From assembly GCF_002904335.1 (NCBI RefSeq), contig NZ_PPHF01000019.1, forward strand, positions 152,120 to 216,119: 64,000 bases of DNA. The letters are read 5' to 3'. This stretch comes from Amycolatopsis sp. CA-126428 (GTDB lineage: Bacteria; Actinomycetota; Actinomycetes; Mycobacteriales; Pseudonocardiaceae). Below are positions 8,426-17,600 of the stretch, one piece after another; the first letter of the stretch is position 1, and each line of letters starts with the position of its first letter. The notes beneath the pieces are model-generated. The model was not told the DNA's origin. It saw only the letters and a program-made list of their open reading frames with translations, and ran no database searches. Both the position numbers and the translations under genes were made by a program.

Positions 8426-8459
8426 CCGGCCCCGCCCTGGCGAACCAGGGCGGGGCCGG
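8426..8459. terminator. Bidirectional terminator between Nudix gene and nrdB
   Basis: A perfect 15-bp stem (8426-8440 with 8445-8459) with a CGAA tetraloop, located between the convergent ends of the Nudix gene and nrdB. It fits an intrinsic terminator working in both directions. Confidence 0.85.
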
Positions 8460-8472
8460 ATGCCTCGGGAGC

Positions 8473-9555
8473 TCAGTCCCAGTCGAGCGCGCCGCCCGAC
8501 TGGTATTCGATGACGCGGGTCTCGAAGAAGTTCTTCTCCTTCTTCAGGTCCATCGCCTCGGACATCCACGGGAACGGGTTCTCGGTCTCGCCGAAGATCG
8601 GGGCCAGCCCGATCTGCTGCGCGCGCCGGTCGGTGATGAAGTGCATGTACTGCTCGCACAACTGGGCCGACAGGCCGAGCATGCCGCGCGGCATCGTGTC
8701 GCGCGCGTACTTGACCTCGAGCTCGCACGCCTCCTTCAGCATCCCGCGGACCTCCTCCTGGAACTCGGAAGTCCACAGGTGCGGGTTCTCGATCTTGATC
8801 TGGTTGATGCAGTCGATGCCGAAGTTCAGGTGGATCGACTCGTCGCGCAGGATGTACTGGTACTGCTCGGCGATGCCGACCATCTTGTTCCGGCGGCCCA
8901 GCGACAGGATCTGCGCGAAACCGGTGTAGAACCACATGCCTTCGAAGATCACGTAGAACGCGACGAGGTCACGCAGGAAGGCCTGGTCGGCCTCCGGCGT
9001 GCCGGTCTCGAAGTCCGGGTCCTCCAGGTGCTGCGTGTACTTCAGCGCCCACGCGTCCTTGTCCGAAATGGACGGAACTTCGCGGTACATGTTGAACAGC
9101 TCGCCCTCGACCAGGCCGAGGCTCTCACAGATGTACTGGAAGGTGTGCGTGTGCACGGCCTCCTCGAACGCCTGGCGCAGCAGGTACTGGCGGCACTCGG
9201 GGTTGGTGATCTGCCGGTACACCGCGAGCACGATGTTGTTGGCCACCAGGGACTCCGCGGTCGCGAAGAAGCCCAGGTTGCGCTTGAGCATCTGCCGCTC
9301 GTCCTCGGTGAGGCCGTCCTTCGACTTCCACAGCGCGATGTCGGCCTGCATGGCGACCTCGGTCGGCATCCAGTGGTTGTTGCAGCCGGCCAGGTACTTC
9401 TCCCAGGCCCAGGTGTACTTCATCGGCAGCAGCTGGTTGACGTCGGCGCGCGCGTTGATCATGCGCTTGTCGTCGACGTTGATCCGGGCGGCGCCGACCT
9501 CGATCTCCCCGAGGCCGGTCGCGCCCGTCGTCTCCACGTTGGTCATATCACTCAC
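8473..9555 (-). CDS. nrdB: Ribonucleotide reductase class I small (R2) subunit, Phe at the radical-Tyr position (class Ic-like)
   Basis: R2 holds the metal-radical cofactor that starts reduction of ribonucleotides to deoxyribonucleotides by NrdA. The metal ligands are visible: Glu101 (TAESLV), Glu132 and His135 (EAVHTHTF), a Glu in VIFEGMW, and Glu/His in RDESIH. The residue four after His135, where E. coli R2 has Tyr122, is Phe139. The [12 protein letters not shown] context closely matches the Chlamydia class Ic subunit, which uses a Mn/Fe cofactor instead of a Tyr radical. Length is 360 residues. It lies 74 bp after nrdA with a perfect hairpin in the gap. Confidence 0.95.
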   Translation of the reverse strand: MSDMTNVETTGATGLGEIEVGAARINVDDKRMINARADVNQLLPMKYTWAWEKYLAGCNNHWMPTEVAMQADIALWKSKDGLTEDERQMLKRNLGFFATAESLVANNIVLAVYRQITNPECRQYLLRQAFEEAVHTHTFQYICESLGLVEGELFNMYREVPSISDKDAWALKYTQHLEDPDFETGTPEADQAFLRDLVAFYVIFEGMWFYTGFAQILSLGRRNKMVGIAEQYQYILRDESIHLNFGIDCINQIKIENPHLWTSEFQEEVRGMLKEACELEVKYARDTMPRGMLGLSAQLCEQYMHFITDRRAQQIGLAPIFGETENPFPWMSEAMDLKKEKNFFETRVIEYQSGGALDWD

Positions 9556-9570
9556 TTCGGGCAGGCGGGG

Positions 9571-9614
9571 TCGTGAGTGGTAAGGCGGGTTCTAACCCGC
9601 CTTACCACTCACGA
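9571..9614. repeat. Perfect 21-bp inverted repeat between nrdA and nrdB
   Basis: Bases 9571-9591 and 9594-9614 are exact reverse complements, leaving a central CT. The mRNA would form a very stable hairpin between the two cistrons, right after the nrdA stop. It may attenuate nrdB, protect the nrdA transcript end, or be a copy of a dispersed palindromic repeat. Confidence 0.9.
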
Positions 9615-9629
9615 CAAGCCGCGGGAGGC

Positions 9630-12530
9630 TTACTGGCAGGCTTCGCAGTCGGGGTCGTCGATGCGGCAGGCGGCGCCTTCGGTGGCGACGAAGTCGACGT
9701 CGGGCTCCGGCTTGGGCACGGGCGCCGGTGTCGGCGTCGGCGCGGGGGCTGGGGCGGCCGCGGCGGGAGCCGCCGGGGCCGGGGTCGCCGAGACGGCGTT
9801 CAGCTTGCCGTCGGTGCCGCGCAGGGTGCTCTTCTCCACGTGCGTCGCGGACTGCGCGCGCAGGTAGTACGTGGTCTTGAGGCCCTTGTGCCACGCGTAG
9901 CGGTAGAGCTGGTCGAGCTTGCGGCCGCTCGGCGCCGCGATGTACAGGTTCAGCGACTGCGCCTGGTCGATCCACTTCTGGCGCACCGAACCGGCGTCGA
10001 CGATCCACTTCGACTCGATCTCGAACGCCGTCGCGTACAGCGCCTTCAGGTCGTCCGGCACGCGGTCGATCTGGCCGAGGCTGCCGTCGAAGTACTTGAG
10101 GTCGCTGACCATGACCTCGTCCCACAGCCCGCGCGCCTTGAGCGAGCGGACCAGGTGCGGGTTGACGACGGTGAAGTCACCGGACATGTTCGACTTGACG
10201 AACAGGTTCTGGAACAGCGGCTCGATCGACTGGCCGACGCCCGAGATGTTGGAGATCGTCGCGGTCGGCGCGATCGCCATCACGTTGGAGTTGCGCATGC
10301 CGACGGTCTTGACCCGCTCGCGCAGCGGCGCCCAGTCCAAAGTGGACGAGGTGTCGACGTCGAGGCCGTCACCCTGGCGGGCGTCGATGAGCAGCTGCAG
10401 CGAGTCGATCGGCAGGATGCCCTTGCTCCACAGCGATCCCTCGAACGACTGGTACTGCCCGCGCTCCTCGGCGAGGTCGGTCGACGCCGAGATCGCGTAG
10501 TAGGAGAGGTGCTCCATCGAGACGTCGGCGAACTTCACGGCCTCGTCGGTGGCGAACGGGACGCCGATCTCGAACAGCGCGTCCTGGAAGCCCATGATGC
10601 CCAGGCCGACCGGGCGGTGGCGCAGGTTGGAGCGGCGCGCTTCCGGGATCGTGTAGAAGTTGATGTCGATCACGTTGTCCAGCATGCGGACGGCCGTGCG
10701 CACGGTCTTCTCGAGGCGCTGGGTGTCCAGGCCTTCGGGCGTGACGTGCTTGAGCAGGTTCACCGAGCCGAGGTTGCAGACCGCGACCTCGTCGACGGTG
10801 GTGTTCAGCGTGATCTCGGTGCACAGGTTGGACGAGTGCACGACGCCGACGTGCTGCTGCGGCGAGCGCAGGTTGCACGGGTCCTTGAAGGTGATCCACG
10901 GGTGGCCGGTCTCGAACAGCATGGTCAGCATGCGGCGCCACAGGTCGACCGCGCGGATGCGCCGGAACACCTTGATCTCGCCGCGGTCGGCCATCGCCTC
11001 GTACTCGCGGTAGCGGGTGGCGAACTCGTTGCCGTAGAGGTCGTGCAGGTCCGGCGTCTCGTTCGGCGAGAACAGCGTCCACTGCGCGTCGGCCTCGACG
11101 CGGCGGAGGAACTCGTCCGGCACCCAGTTCGCGGTGTTCATGTCGTGGGTGCGGCGGCGGTCGTCACCGGTGTTCTTGCGCAGGTCGAGGAACTCCTCGA
11201 TGTCGACGTGCCACGTCTCGAGGTACGCGCAGGCCGCGCCCTTGCGCTTGCCGCCCTGGTTGACCGCGACGGCGGTGTCGTTGGCGATCTTGAGGAACGG
11301 CACGACGCCCTGGGACTGGCCGTTGGTGCCCTTGATGTGCGCGCCGAGGCCGCGGACCGGGGTCCAGTCGTTGCCGAGGCCGCCCGAGTACTTGGCCAGC
11401 AGCGCGTTGTTCTTGTACGCCTGGAAGATCGAGTCCAGGTCGTCGTCCACCGTGGTCAGGAAGCAGGACGACAGCTGCGGGCGCGTGGTGCCCGAGTTGA
11501 ACAGCGTCGGCGTCGAGGCCATGAAGTGGAAGCTCGACAGCAGCTCGTAAAACTCGATGGCCCGGGCTTCGCGGTCGTCTTCCCGGATCGCGAGACCCAT
11601 GGCGACGCGCATGAAGAACGCCTGCGGCAGCTCGAAGCGGGTGCCTTCGTGGTGCTGGAAGTACCGGTCGTACAGCGTCTGGAGGCCGAGGAAGCCGAAG
11701 TCGAGGTCGCGCTCCGGTCGGATCGCGGCGGTGATCTTGTCGAGGTCGAAGCGCTGCAGCTCGGCGTCGACCAGCTCCAGCTCGATGGCGCGGCGCAGGT
11801 AGGCGCGGAAGTACGCGGGGTACTCGCCGGCCATCTCGTCCTGGCTGGCCAGGCGCGGCTTCTTCGCCAGGTAGCTCAGCGCCTCGCCGCGCAGCTTGTC
11901 CAGCAGCAGCCGGGCGGAGACGTAGGAGTAGTTCGGCTCCTGCTCGACCAGCACGCGGGCGGCCAGGACCTGGGCCAGGGCCAGCTCGTCGGCGCTGATG
12001 CCGTCGTAGAGGTTGCGCTTGGCCTCGGCCAGCACCGGCTCGGCGCTGACGTCTTCGAGACCGGCGACGGCCTCGCCCACGACGTGGGACACGCGGGCCC
12101 AGTCGAGCGGGCGCAGGACGCCGTCGGTGCCCTTGACGTTCAGCGAGACCTCGGTCGCGGCCGGCTTGGCGGCCTCGCGGGCCTTGGCGCGCTCGTCGCG
12201 GTAGAGGACGTAGGCGCGGGCGACCTTGTGGTGCTCGCCGCGCATGAGGGCGAGCTCGACGATGTCCTGGATCTGCTCGATGTGCAGGGCGGTCTCGGGG
12301 CCGGCGTGGCGCAGCAGGGTGGTCTCCACCTGCTGGGTCAGCTCCGCGACGACGTGGTGCACGCGGGAGGACGCGGCGGCGTCGCCGCCCTCGACCGCGA
12401 GGAACGCCTTGGTCAGCGCGACCGAGATCTTCCCGGCGTCGAACGGCGACACGCTGCCGTCCCGCCGGATGACCCGGATCGCGGTGGGTGTGTCCGCGGC
12501 GGAGGGCCGCTGACCGGTTTCGACTGACAT
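9630..12530 (-). CDS. nrdA: Ribonucleoside-diphosphate reductase class I large (alpha) subunit
   Basis: The catalytic subunit, about 966 residues, reduces ribonucleoside diphosphates using the radical supplied by NrdB. An N-terminal ATP-cone allosteric domain (about 15-110, IRVIRRDGSVSPFDAGKI) precedes the reductase barrel. Active-site pieces are SSNLCTEITL, VAVCNLGSVNL and the loop ATATISNISG. A flexible Pro/Ala-rich linker leads to the C-terminal DDPDCEACQ, whose CxxC pair shuttles electrons from thioredoxin or glutaredoxin. The start ATG 12530 has TTGGAGA upstream. Two NrdR-box-like sites lie 130-180 bp upstream of the start. Confidence 0.95.
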   Translation of the reverse strand: MSVETGQRPSAADTPTAIRVIRRDGSVSPFDAGKISVALTKAFLAVEGGDAAASSRVHHVVAELTQQVETTLLRHAGPETALHIEQIQDIVELALMRGEHHKVARAYVLYRDERAKAREAAKPAATEVSLNVKGTDGVLRPLDWARVSHVVGEAVAGLEDVSAEPVLAEAKRNLYDGISADELALAQVLAARVLVEQEPNYSYVSARLLLDKLRGEALSYLAKKPRLASQDEMAGEYPAYFRAYLRRAIELELVDAELQRFDLDKITAAIRPERDLDFGFLGLQTLYDRYFQHHEGTRFELPQAFFMRVAMGLAIREDDREARAIEFYELLSSFHFMASTPTLFNSGTTRPQLSSCFLTTVDDDLDSIFQAYKNNALLAKYSGGLGNDWTPVRGLGAHIKGTNGQSQGVVPFLKIANDTAVAVNQGGKRKGAACAYLETWHVDIEEFLDLRKNTGDDRRRTHDMNTANWVPDEFLRRVEADAQWTLFSPNETPDLHDLYGNEFATRYREYEAMADRGEIKVFRRIRAVDLWRRMLTMLFETGHPWITFKDPCNLRSPQQHVGVVHSSNLCTEITLNTTVDEVAVCNLGSVNLLKHVTPEGLDTQRLEKTVRTAVRMLDNVIDINFYTIPEARRSNLRHRPVGLGIMGFQDALFEIGVPFATDEAVKFADVSMEHLSYYAISASTDLAEERGQYQSFEGSLWSKGILPIDSLQLLIDARQGDGLDVDTSSTLDWAPLRERVKTVGMRNSNVMAIAPTATISNISGVGQSIEPLFQNLFVKSNMSGDFTVVNPHLVRSLKARGLWDEVMVSDLKYFDGSLGQIDRVPDDLKALYATAFEIESKWIVDAGSVRQKWIDQAQSLNLYIAAPSGRKLDQLYRYAWHKGLKTTYYLRAQSATHVEKSTLRGTDGKLNAVSATPAPAAPAAAAPAPAPTPTPAPVPKPEPDVDFVATEGAACRIDDPDCEACQ

Positions 12531-12661
12531 GCGTGTCTCCAAGTTTTCGGGCGCGTTCGATCGCCACACGGCGTCATGAGGCCGTGCGCTGCGGTTTCGT
12601 GAAAGCTGCCCGGCCGCCCTCTGCAGCGGTCTCCCCGTCGCTGGGGGCTGCCGGTGTTAGG

Positions 12662-12709
12662 AGACTACATGTTGGGGTCGATGTGCGCGCGGGACCCCAG
12701 ATGGCGTGT
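12662..12709 (-). promoter_or_regulatory. Candidate tandem NrdR boxes upstream of nrdA
   Basis: Read on the minus strand, CCCCAACATGTAGTCT (12662-12677) fits the 16-bp NrdR-box pattern at most conserved positions. ACACGCCATCTGGGGT (12694-12709) is a weaker partner. They are 32 bp apart start to start, about three helical turns, as is normal for paired NrdR boxes in front of nrd operons. NrdR would repress nrdAB when dATP is abundant. No cobalamin-riboswitch core was recognised in the rest of the 225-bp leader. Confidence 0.5.
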
Positions 12710-12755
12710 CGCGAGTTCACTCTGGCGGGGTCGCGTGATCACCCAGAGGTGCTGC

Positions 12756-13340
12756 TCAAGCCCCGAAAACCAGCTCACTGCCGGGCAGGGCGAGGCTCAG
12801 GAACGGGCGCCGGCCGGCCAGGTAGCCGAGCGGGCCGCGGGCGTTGACCGTCCAGTCGGCCGCGGCGAGCCGGGGCCGGATCTTTGCGGCGACCGGGGTT
12901 CGCACGGGGGTGCCGTCGCGGTCCTGGAGGACGTCGAACCGGCTGGGGAAGGCGAGCGGCGAACCCGGTCTCGGCGTGAAGGCCGCGGTGGCGATCCAGT
13001 CGTCGCCGGTCGCTGCCGTGTACGTGCGGTCGGTGAACTGCAGGGCCGCGAGATCCTTCGGGATGGCCCACAGCTCGCGGCCGCCGGCGAGGGAGACCTC
13101 GGAGTCGACCCAGATCTGCGTGATCGTGCACGTGGTCCGCTTCCCGCGCACCGGGACCGCGGCGAGCAGCTCGTGGTAACTGAGCTGCCCGGGCTCGCGG
13201 TAGACGATCCAGGCGGTGAACACCGTGGTGTACCCGGCGAGGGACAGGGCGCCCGGGTGCACCTCGCGCGCGGGGACCCGCCAGATCGACACGTGGGCGT
13301 CGGCGACCAGGTTCCAGGGCTGCGGCGGGTACGGGGTCAT
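12756..13340 (-). CDS. Acetoacetate decarboxylase-like protein
   Basis: The 194 residues show the ADC-like fold: VPVRGKRTTCTITQIWVDSE and GGRELWAIPKDLA, where Lys95 of PKD corresponds to the Schiff-base lysine of acetoacetate decarboxylase. The neighbouring second Lys that tunes it in classical ADC is Asp96 here, so simple decarboxylation is doubtful. Relatives with changed sites do aldol-dehydration chemistry. Its ATG overlaps the crotonase TGA by 4 bp (ATGA), so translation is probably coupled and the two proteins may act on related acids or CoA esters. Confidence 0.7.
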   Translation of the reverse strand: MTPYPPQPWNLVADAHVSIWRVPAREVHPGALSLAGYTTVFTAWIVYREPGQLSYHELLAAVPVRGKRTTCTITQIWVDSEVSLAGGRELWAIPKDLAALQFTDRTYTAATGDDWIATAAFTPRPGSPLAFPSRFDVLQDRDGTPVRTPVAAKIRPRLAAADWTVNARGPLGYLAGRRPFLSLALPGSELVFGA

Positions 13341-14176
13341 TTCTCCAGCCAGGGCAGGTAGTCGGGCAGGTCCTTCTCGACGCGCATGCCGAACGACGGC
13401 GGCCGCTTCTGCAGGAACGACAGGACACCCTCGACGGCGTCCGGGTTCGTGCCGAGGCCGCCGATCAGTTTCGAGTCGAGCTCGTGCACCGGGAACGGCG
13501 AGCCGGCGCTCGCCATCCGGTAGAGCAGCTGGCGGGTCACCGCGACCGACACCGGGGCGGTCTTCTCGACGATTTCCCGCGCCAGCTCGTACGCCGCGTC
13601 GAGGACGGTCCCGGTCTCGACGACCGTGTGCACCAGGCCCTTTTCGCCGGCTTCGACCGCCCCGAACACCCGGCCGCTGATCATCCAGTCGAGCGCGGTG
13701 CCCATCCCGACGAGCCGGGGGAGGAACCAGGCGGAGGCGCCTTCGGGGTAGATGCCGCGGCGGGTGAAGACGAACCCGAACCGCGAGTCCTCCGACGCGA
13801 GCCGGTAGTCGCACGCCAGCGTGATGGTGATGCCCCCGCCGACGGCGGCCCCGTGCAGGGCGGCGATCACGGGCTTGTTCATGGTGAAGATCCGCTTCGA
13901 GCACCGGCCGGCGGGCTCCTGCCACTCCCGGCCCGGTCCCTCGTCGGGATCGAAGTCGAAGCCGCCCTGCGAGAGGTCGGCCCCGACGCAGAAGTCCGGC
14001 CCGGCCCCGGTCAGCACGACCACCCGGACGTCCTCGTCACGATCGGCGCGGTCCATGGCGGCACCGAGTTCGTCGGCCATCCGGATCGTGTAGCCGTTGC
14101 GCGCCTCGGGCCGGTTCAGCGTGACCGTGGCGATCCGGTCCGCGACGGCGTAGGTGATCTCGGCGTAGTCGGCCAT
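13337..14176 (-). CDS. Enoyl-CoA hydratase/isomerase family protein (crotonase fold)
   Basis: A crotonase of 279 residues. The oxyanion-hole segments GADLSQGG and HGAAVGGGITITLACDYRLAS are present. The two catalytic Glu residues of true enoyl-CoA hydratase are not at their usual places (GGGIT, FGFVF). The Glu in RRGIYPEGASAWFLPRLVG sits where enoyl-CoA isomerases keep their base, so an isomerase or other CoA-ester activity is more likely than hydration. The stop overlaps the start of the ADC-like gene. The small membrane-protein gene ends 25 bp upstream of its start and may be first in the same transcript. Confidence 0.85.
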   Translation of the reverse strand: MADYAEITYAVADRIATVTLNRPEARNGYTIRMADELGAAMDRADRDEDVRVVVLTGAGPDFCVGADLSQGGFDFDPDEGPGREWQEPAGRCSKRIFTMNKPVIAALHGAAVGGGITITLACDYRLASEDSRFGFVFTRRGIYPEGASAWFLPRLVGMGTALDWMISGRVFGAVEAGEKGLVHTVVETGTVLDAAYELAREIVEKTAPVSVAVTRQLLYRMASAGSPFPVHELDSKLIGGLGTNPDAVEGVLSFLQKRPPSFGMRVEKDLPDYLPWLEK

Positions 14177-14201
14177 GCGACGAAGCTATTGCAGTCCGGC
14201 A

Positions 14202-14534
14202 CTACTGGCAAGATGTCAATAGTGGGTTCGCAGCCTCCCGGCGATACCGGCGGCGAGTCCGGCGGCTCGCCCAGGCCGAACCGCCTCCGGCTGCGGCGGC
14301 GGCGACCCAGGGGAGCACCGTGCCAACCAGGACCACGGCGCCGACCACCAGGATGAACAGCGAAACGATCCTGACAAAGGTTTCCCGGTCGCCGGTGACC
14401 GCAAGGCCGATCACCCGAGTGAGCAACGGAGAACCGGTGTCCATGGGACCTCTGCGCAATTCTTCGCCCGAGATGGCGTCGATCTGCTCCGTTGTTGTCG
14501 CGTTCTCGTCGCGTTCGCGTTTCCGGTTGTGCAC
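14202..14534 (-). CDS. Small single-pass membrane protein, unknown function
   Basis: The 110 residues have a charged head (about 1-50), one strongly hydrophobic helix (FVRIVSLFILVVGAVVLVG), a small Ala/Gly-rich stretch and a basic tail (RRTRRRYRREAAN). The GTG start at 14534 is supported by AGGAGG at ideal spacing. The start faces that of the NACHT gene across 88 bp, so they probably share a regulatory region. On the other side it leads into the crotonase gene. No family was recognised. It could be an unrelated membrane protein or a partner of the STAND NTPase. Confidence 0.7.
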   Translation of the reverse strand: MHNRKRERDENATTTEQIDAISGEELRRGPMDTGSPLLTRVIGLAVTGDRETFVRIVSLFILVVGAVVLVGTVLPWVAAAAAGGGSAWASRRTRRRYRREAANPLLTSCQ

Positions 14535-14622
14535 GGGTCCTCCTCGGCCATGGGGTGGTCGAGGAAGATCCTTCGTCGGGCTCCGGCGAGTCGGGGTATC
14601 GAACGGGTGAAGCGGGCAGGTC

Positions 14623-17600
14623 GTGGGCTACGCTGCACGCTGCTTCGGGTGGCGATTTCACCCGCTGCGGGGGAGGAATAGCGGCGGGGAGGGAGATATC
14701 GCTACGCGGAGTGAGCGGCGCCTGTACGACGAGTTGCGCGCTCTCAGGGGTAAGGCCGACGCCGTGCGGCGCAAAGCCGGACTCCGTCCGTTGTCGCAGG
14801 ACGAAACCGAACGGATCCTGCGCAAGTCGCCGTATCTCGTCGCCGATTTTCGGGGGCAGCGGCTCAGCGACTGGCTGGCAGAAGATTTTTCGAAGGTGAA
14901 AACGCCATCGGCGGGCAGTTTGGCCGCCGTATTCGCACTGGTACGGGTCTGGAGCGAACAGGCCGGCGTCACCGCGCCCGCCGAGCGGTACTGGGCCGAC
15001 CTGCTGGAAGCTGCCCAGCCCGACCGATCCGCCAAGAGCCGGACGCGGACCGAGCCGGCTGACAGTCCGGTCCACGCCCTGATCGACGACTACATCGCGG
15101 CGGCCGTGCGAGCGGCTCGAGAACACCCGTACCCGGGTGTGCTGCCGGGGAACACGCCGCCGCTGACCGAGGTCTACGTCCGTCAGCGGGTGCGGGTGGG
15201 AGAGCCGCGCGCGCGATCGACGGCACCCGGGAAACTCACGGGCCCGGTCTCCGCCTTGGTCGGCGACGCGGCTTCGTGGACGTCCGCGCCGTCGCCCCGG
15301 CGGGTCTCGGGCCGGATGTCCGCCGAAGAGATCCTGGACAGAGATCGCATCTGCGTGGTCGTCGGCACCCCTGGCGGAGGCAAGACCAGTCTCTTCCGCA
15401 CTCACTTGATCCGTGCTGTGGAGGCGAGGAGGGCGGGTGAACTCGAAACTTCGCTGCCGATCCTGGTGCCCGCGGCCGCCTTGTCGGGCAAACCACTGGC
15501 GGCTGCGCTCGCGGAGGCGGTGACCGCCGAACTGAGCAGTTTCGGCCTGCTCGAGAAGCTGCCGGACGCCTTGTTCAAGGAGGGCCCGTACGACGACGTG
15601 CCGTGGCTCGTCATGGTCGACGGACTCGACGAAATCACCGACCCGGCCGCCCGCCGGAACCTCCTGGCCGCGCTGGAGCAGATCTCCGACGGCACCCGTG
15701 GACGTCAGTACCGGTTCGTCATCGCCACACGTCCCCTGCCCGATTGGGAGTTGGCGGTCCTCGGGGCGCAGGCTCCGGTGTACGAGTTGGAACCGTTCAC
15801 CTGGTCGGATCTGAACCGCGTTTCCGCCGACTGGTTCCGGGTCCTTGGACTCTCGTATCCCGACCGGGTGGCCGAGCGGTTCGCGAGCGCGGTGCGGCGG
15901 ACCAGGGTGTTCGGGCTGGCCCGGACGCCGCTGATGGCGGCGCTGCTCTGTCAGCTGCACGGTGCGAACCCGGACGCTCCGTTGCCGGCCAGTCGCGGCG
16001 AGATCTACCGCAAGTACGTGGAGCAGCTGACCCGACGTATGCAGAGCGCGGACCTGTCGGGCGTCCAGGCTCAGGTGCGAGCCGGCTTGGCACGCTACGG
16101 GGACGAGGCACTGAAGGACGGCTGGGGGACCCTCGAGCGGCTGCCCGAACTGATCGCCCGATCGGCGGCAGAGCTACGCGGTGGTTGTCCGGCTTCGATC
16201 TTGGACATCATCTCCGGGCTGCCCGGTGCCGCGTGCCCCCAACGAGTACCGGCCACCGTTTGGAAGGAGTACCTGCAAAGCCTGTTGCTTCGCAGCGGCC
16301 TGGTGATCCTGCGCGGCGGGGAGCTGTCCTTCTTCCACCAGACGGTCGAAGAGTTCCTGGCCGCGACCCACGCGACGCGATCGGCGCCGGCCAGCCTGGA
16401 GTCGCTGGCCGCTCTCTTCGGGAGGAAACGTCGCGTTCCCCTCTTGGAACAGGTGCTCGGCCGGCGCGTCCCGCCGCCGCCGGAGGTGGACACCTCGTTC
16501 ACGGGGTTCGTGCTCGACCAGTGTGGCGAAGTCCAGGACGCGGTCGCCGATCACTTGCTCCGGCTTGTCGACCGCGGCGGCTTGGCCGGGTGCGGGTTCA
16601 TCGCCGTGCTACTCCGTCTCGGCACCGAAGTTCCGCGCCGCGTCATCCTGGCGATGGCGAGGAAGCTGGTGGACCTGGTTTGGGTCCTGGGCAACACCTC
16701 GAATCCCGCACCTCCCCGGCGCGCTCGAGGAGTGGTGCGCAGTGATCATGAGCGGTTCGAAAACGCTTTCCTGGCCCTGCGCTTGCTGGCTTCCATCGGT
16801 GCGGAGGACGCGCTCGACCGGCTGCGCTCGATCGCCCGCGACGCCGACCTCCACCCCGCTGTCCGGGCGAGGGCAGCCGAGGCCGTCGTCGACCTCGACG
16901 TCGATGTCACTGCCGCGGTCGGGCTCCTGGACGAGCTGGCGAGGAACAAGTCGATCGGCTCGCGGATGCGGGCCACCCTGGCGGCGCGGGTCGAGTCGCT
17001 GGATCCGGACCACGTGTCCCGCCTGCTCGCCGATCTCGCCCGGGACGCCACGCTGGCCGGGCGGGAACGGGTCGCGTCGGTCATGACCCTGCGCGGCCAC
17101 GAAGCCGCGTTGGCGTCGGATCTGTTCGCCGAACTCGCCCTGGACACCAGGATGAGCGGGTACTCGCGGGTCCGGTCCGCCGGCGTCCTGGCCGGTGCGG
17201 GGGACGTGCGCGGGATCGAACTGCTCGACGGACTGGCCCGGGCCGAGGACCTTCCGGTCTACGTGCGCGAGGAGGCGGTGCGTGCGCTGGTCAAGCACGG
17301 TGGTTCCAAGGCGGAGAACGCGTTGTCGAAGTTGGCCTCGGACCGTTCGATCGATCCCCACGTGGGGATCCGTGCTGCCGGTGCGTTGGCCGAACACGGC
17401 GACAAGGAAGCGCTGAAGGAGCTCGAGCGCATCGCGACGCAGCACTTGAGTGATCACAACGTGCGGATCGGTGCGGTCGAAATGCTGGCAGCCTTGGGGG
17501 AGTACCACCCGATGGAGCTGCTCGAGTTGCTGGTCCGGGACACGACACTCGACGACGACGGCCGGCTCCGGATCCTCGAGATCATGCTCGAGACCGGTGG

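Noticed and set aside
9573..12527. A 984-codon open frame antisense to nrdA
   Set aside because: It mirrors nrdA codon by codon, is low-information Val/Arg/Asp-rich text and has no family motif; nrdA on the other strand is unmistakable.
12531..12755. Cobalamin riboswitch before nrdA
   Set aside because: Considered because streptomycete nrdAB can carry one, but no conserved B12-box-like core was found by eye; NrdR-like sites explain the region better.
14202..14534. Assigning the small membrane protein as a proven NACHT effector
   Set aside because: Only divergent spacing supports it; it could equally lead the crotonase-ADC transcript, so no function is claimed.
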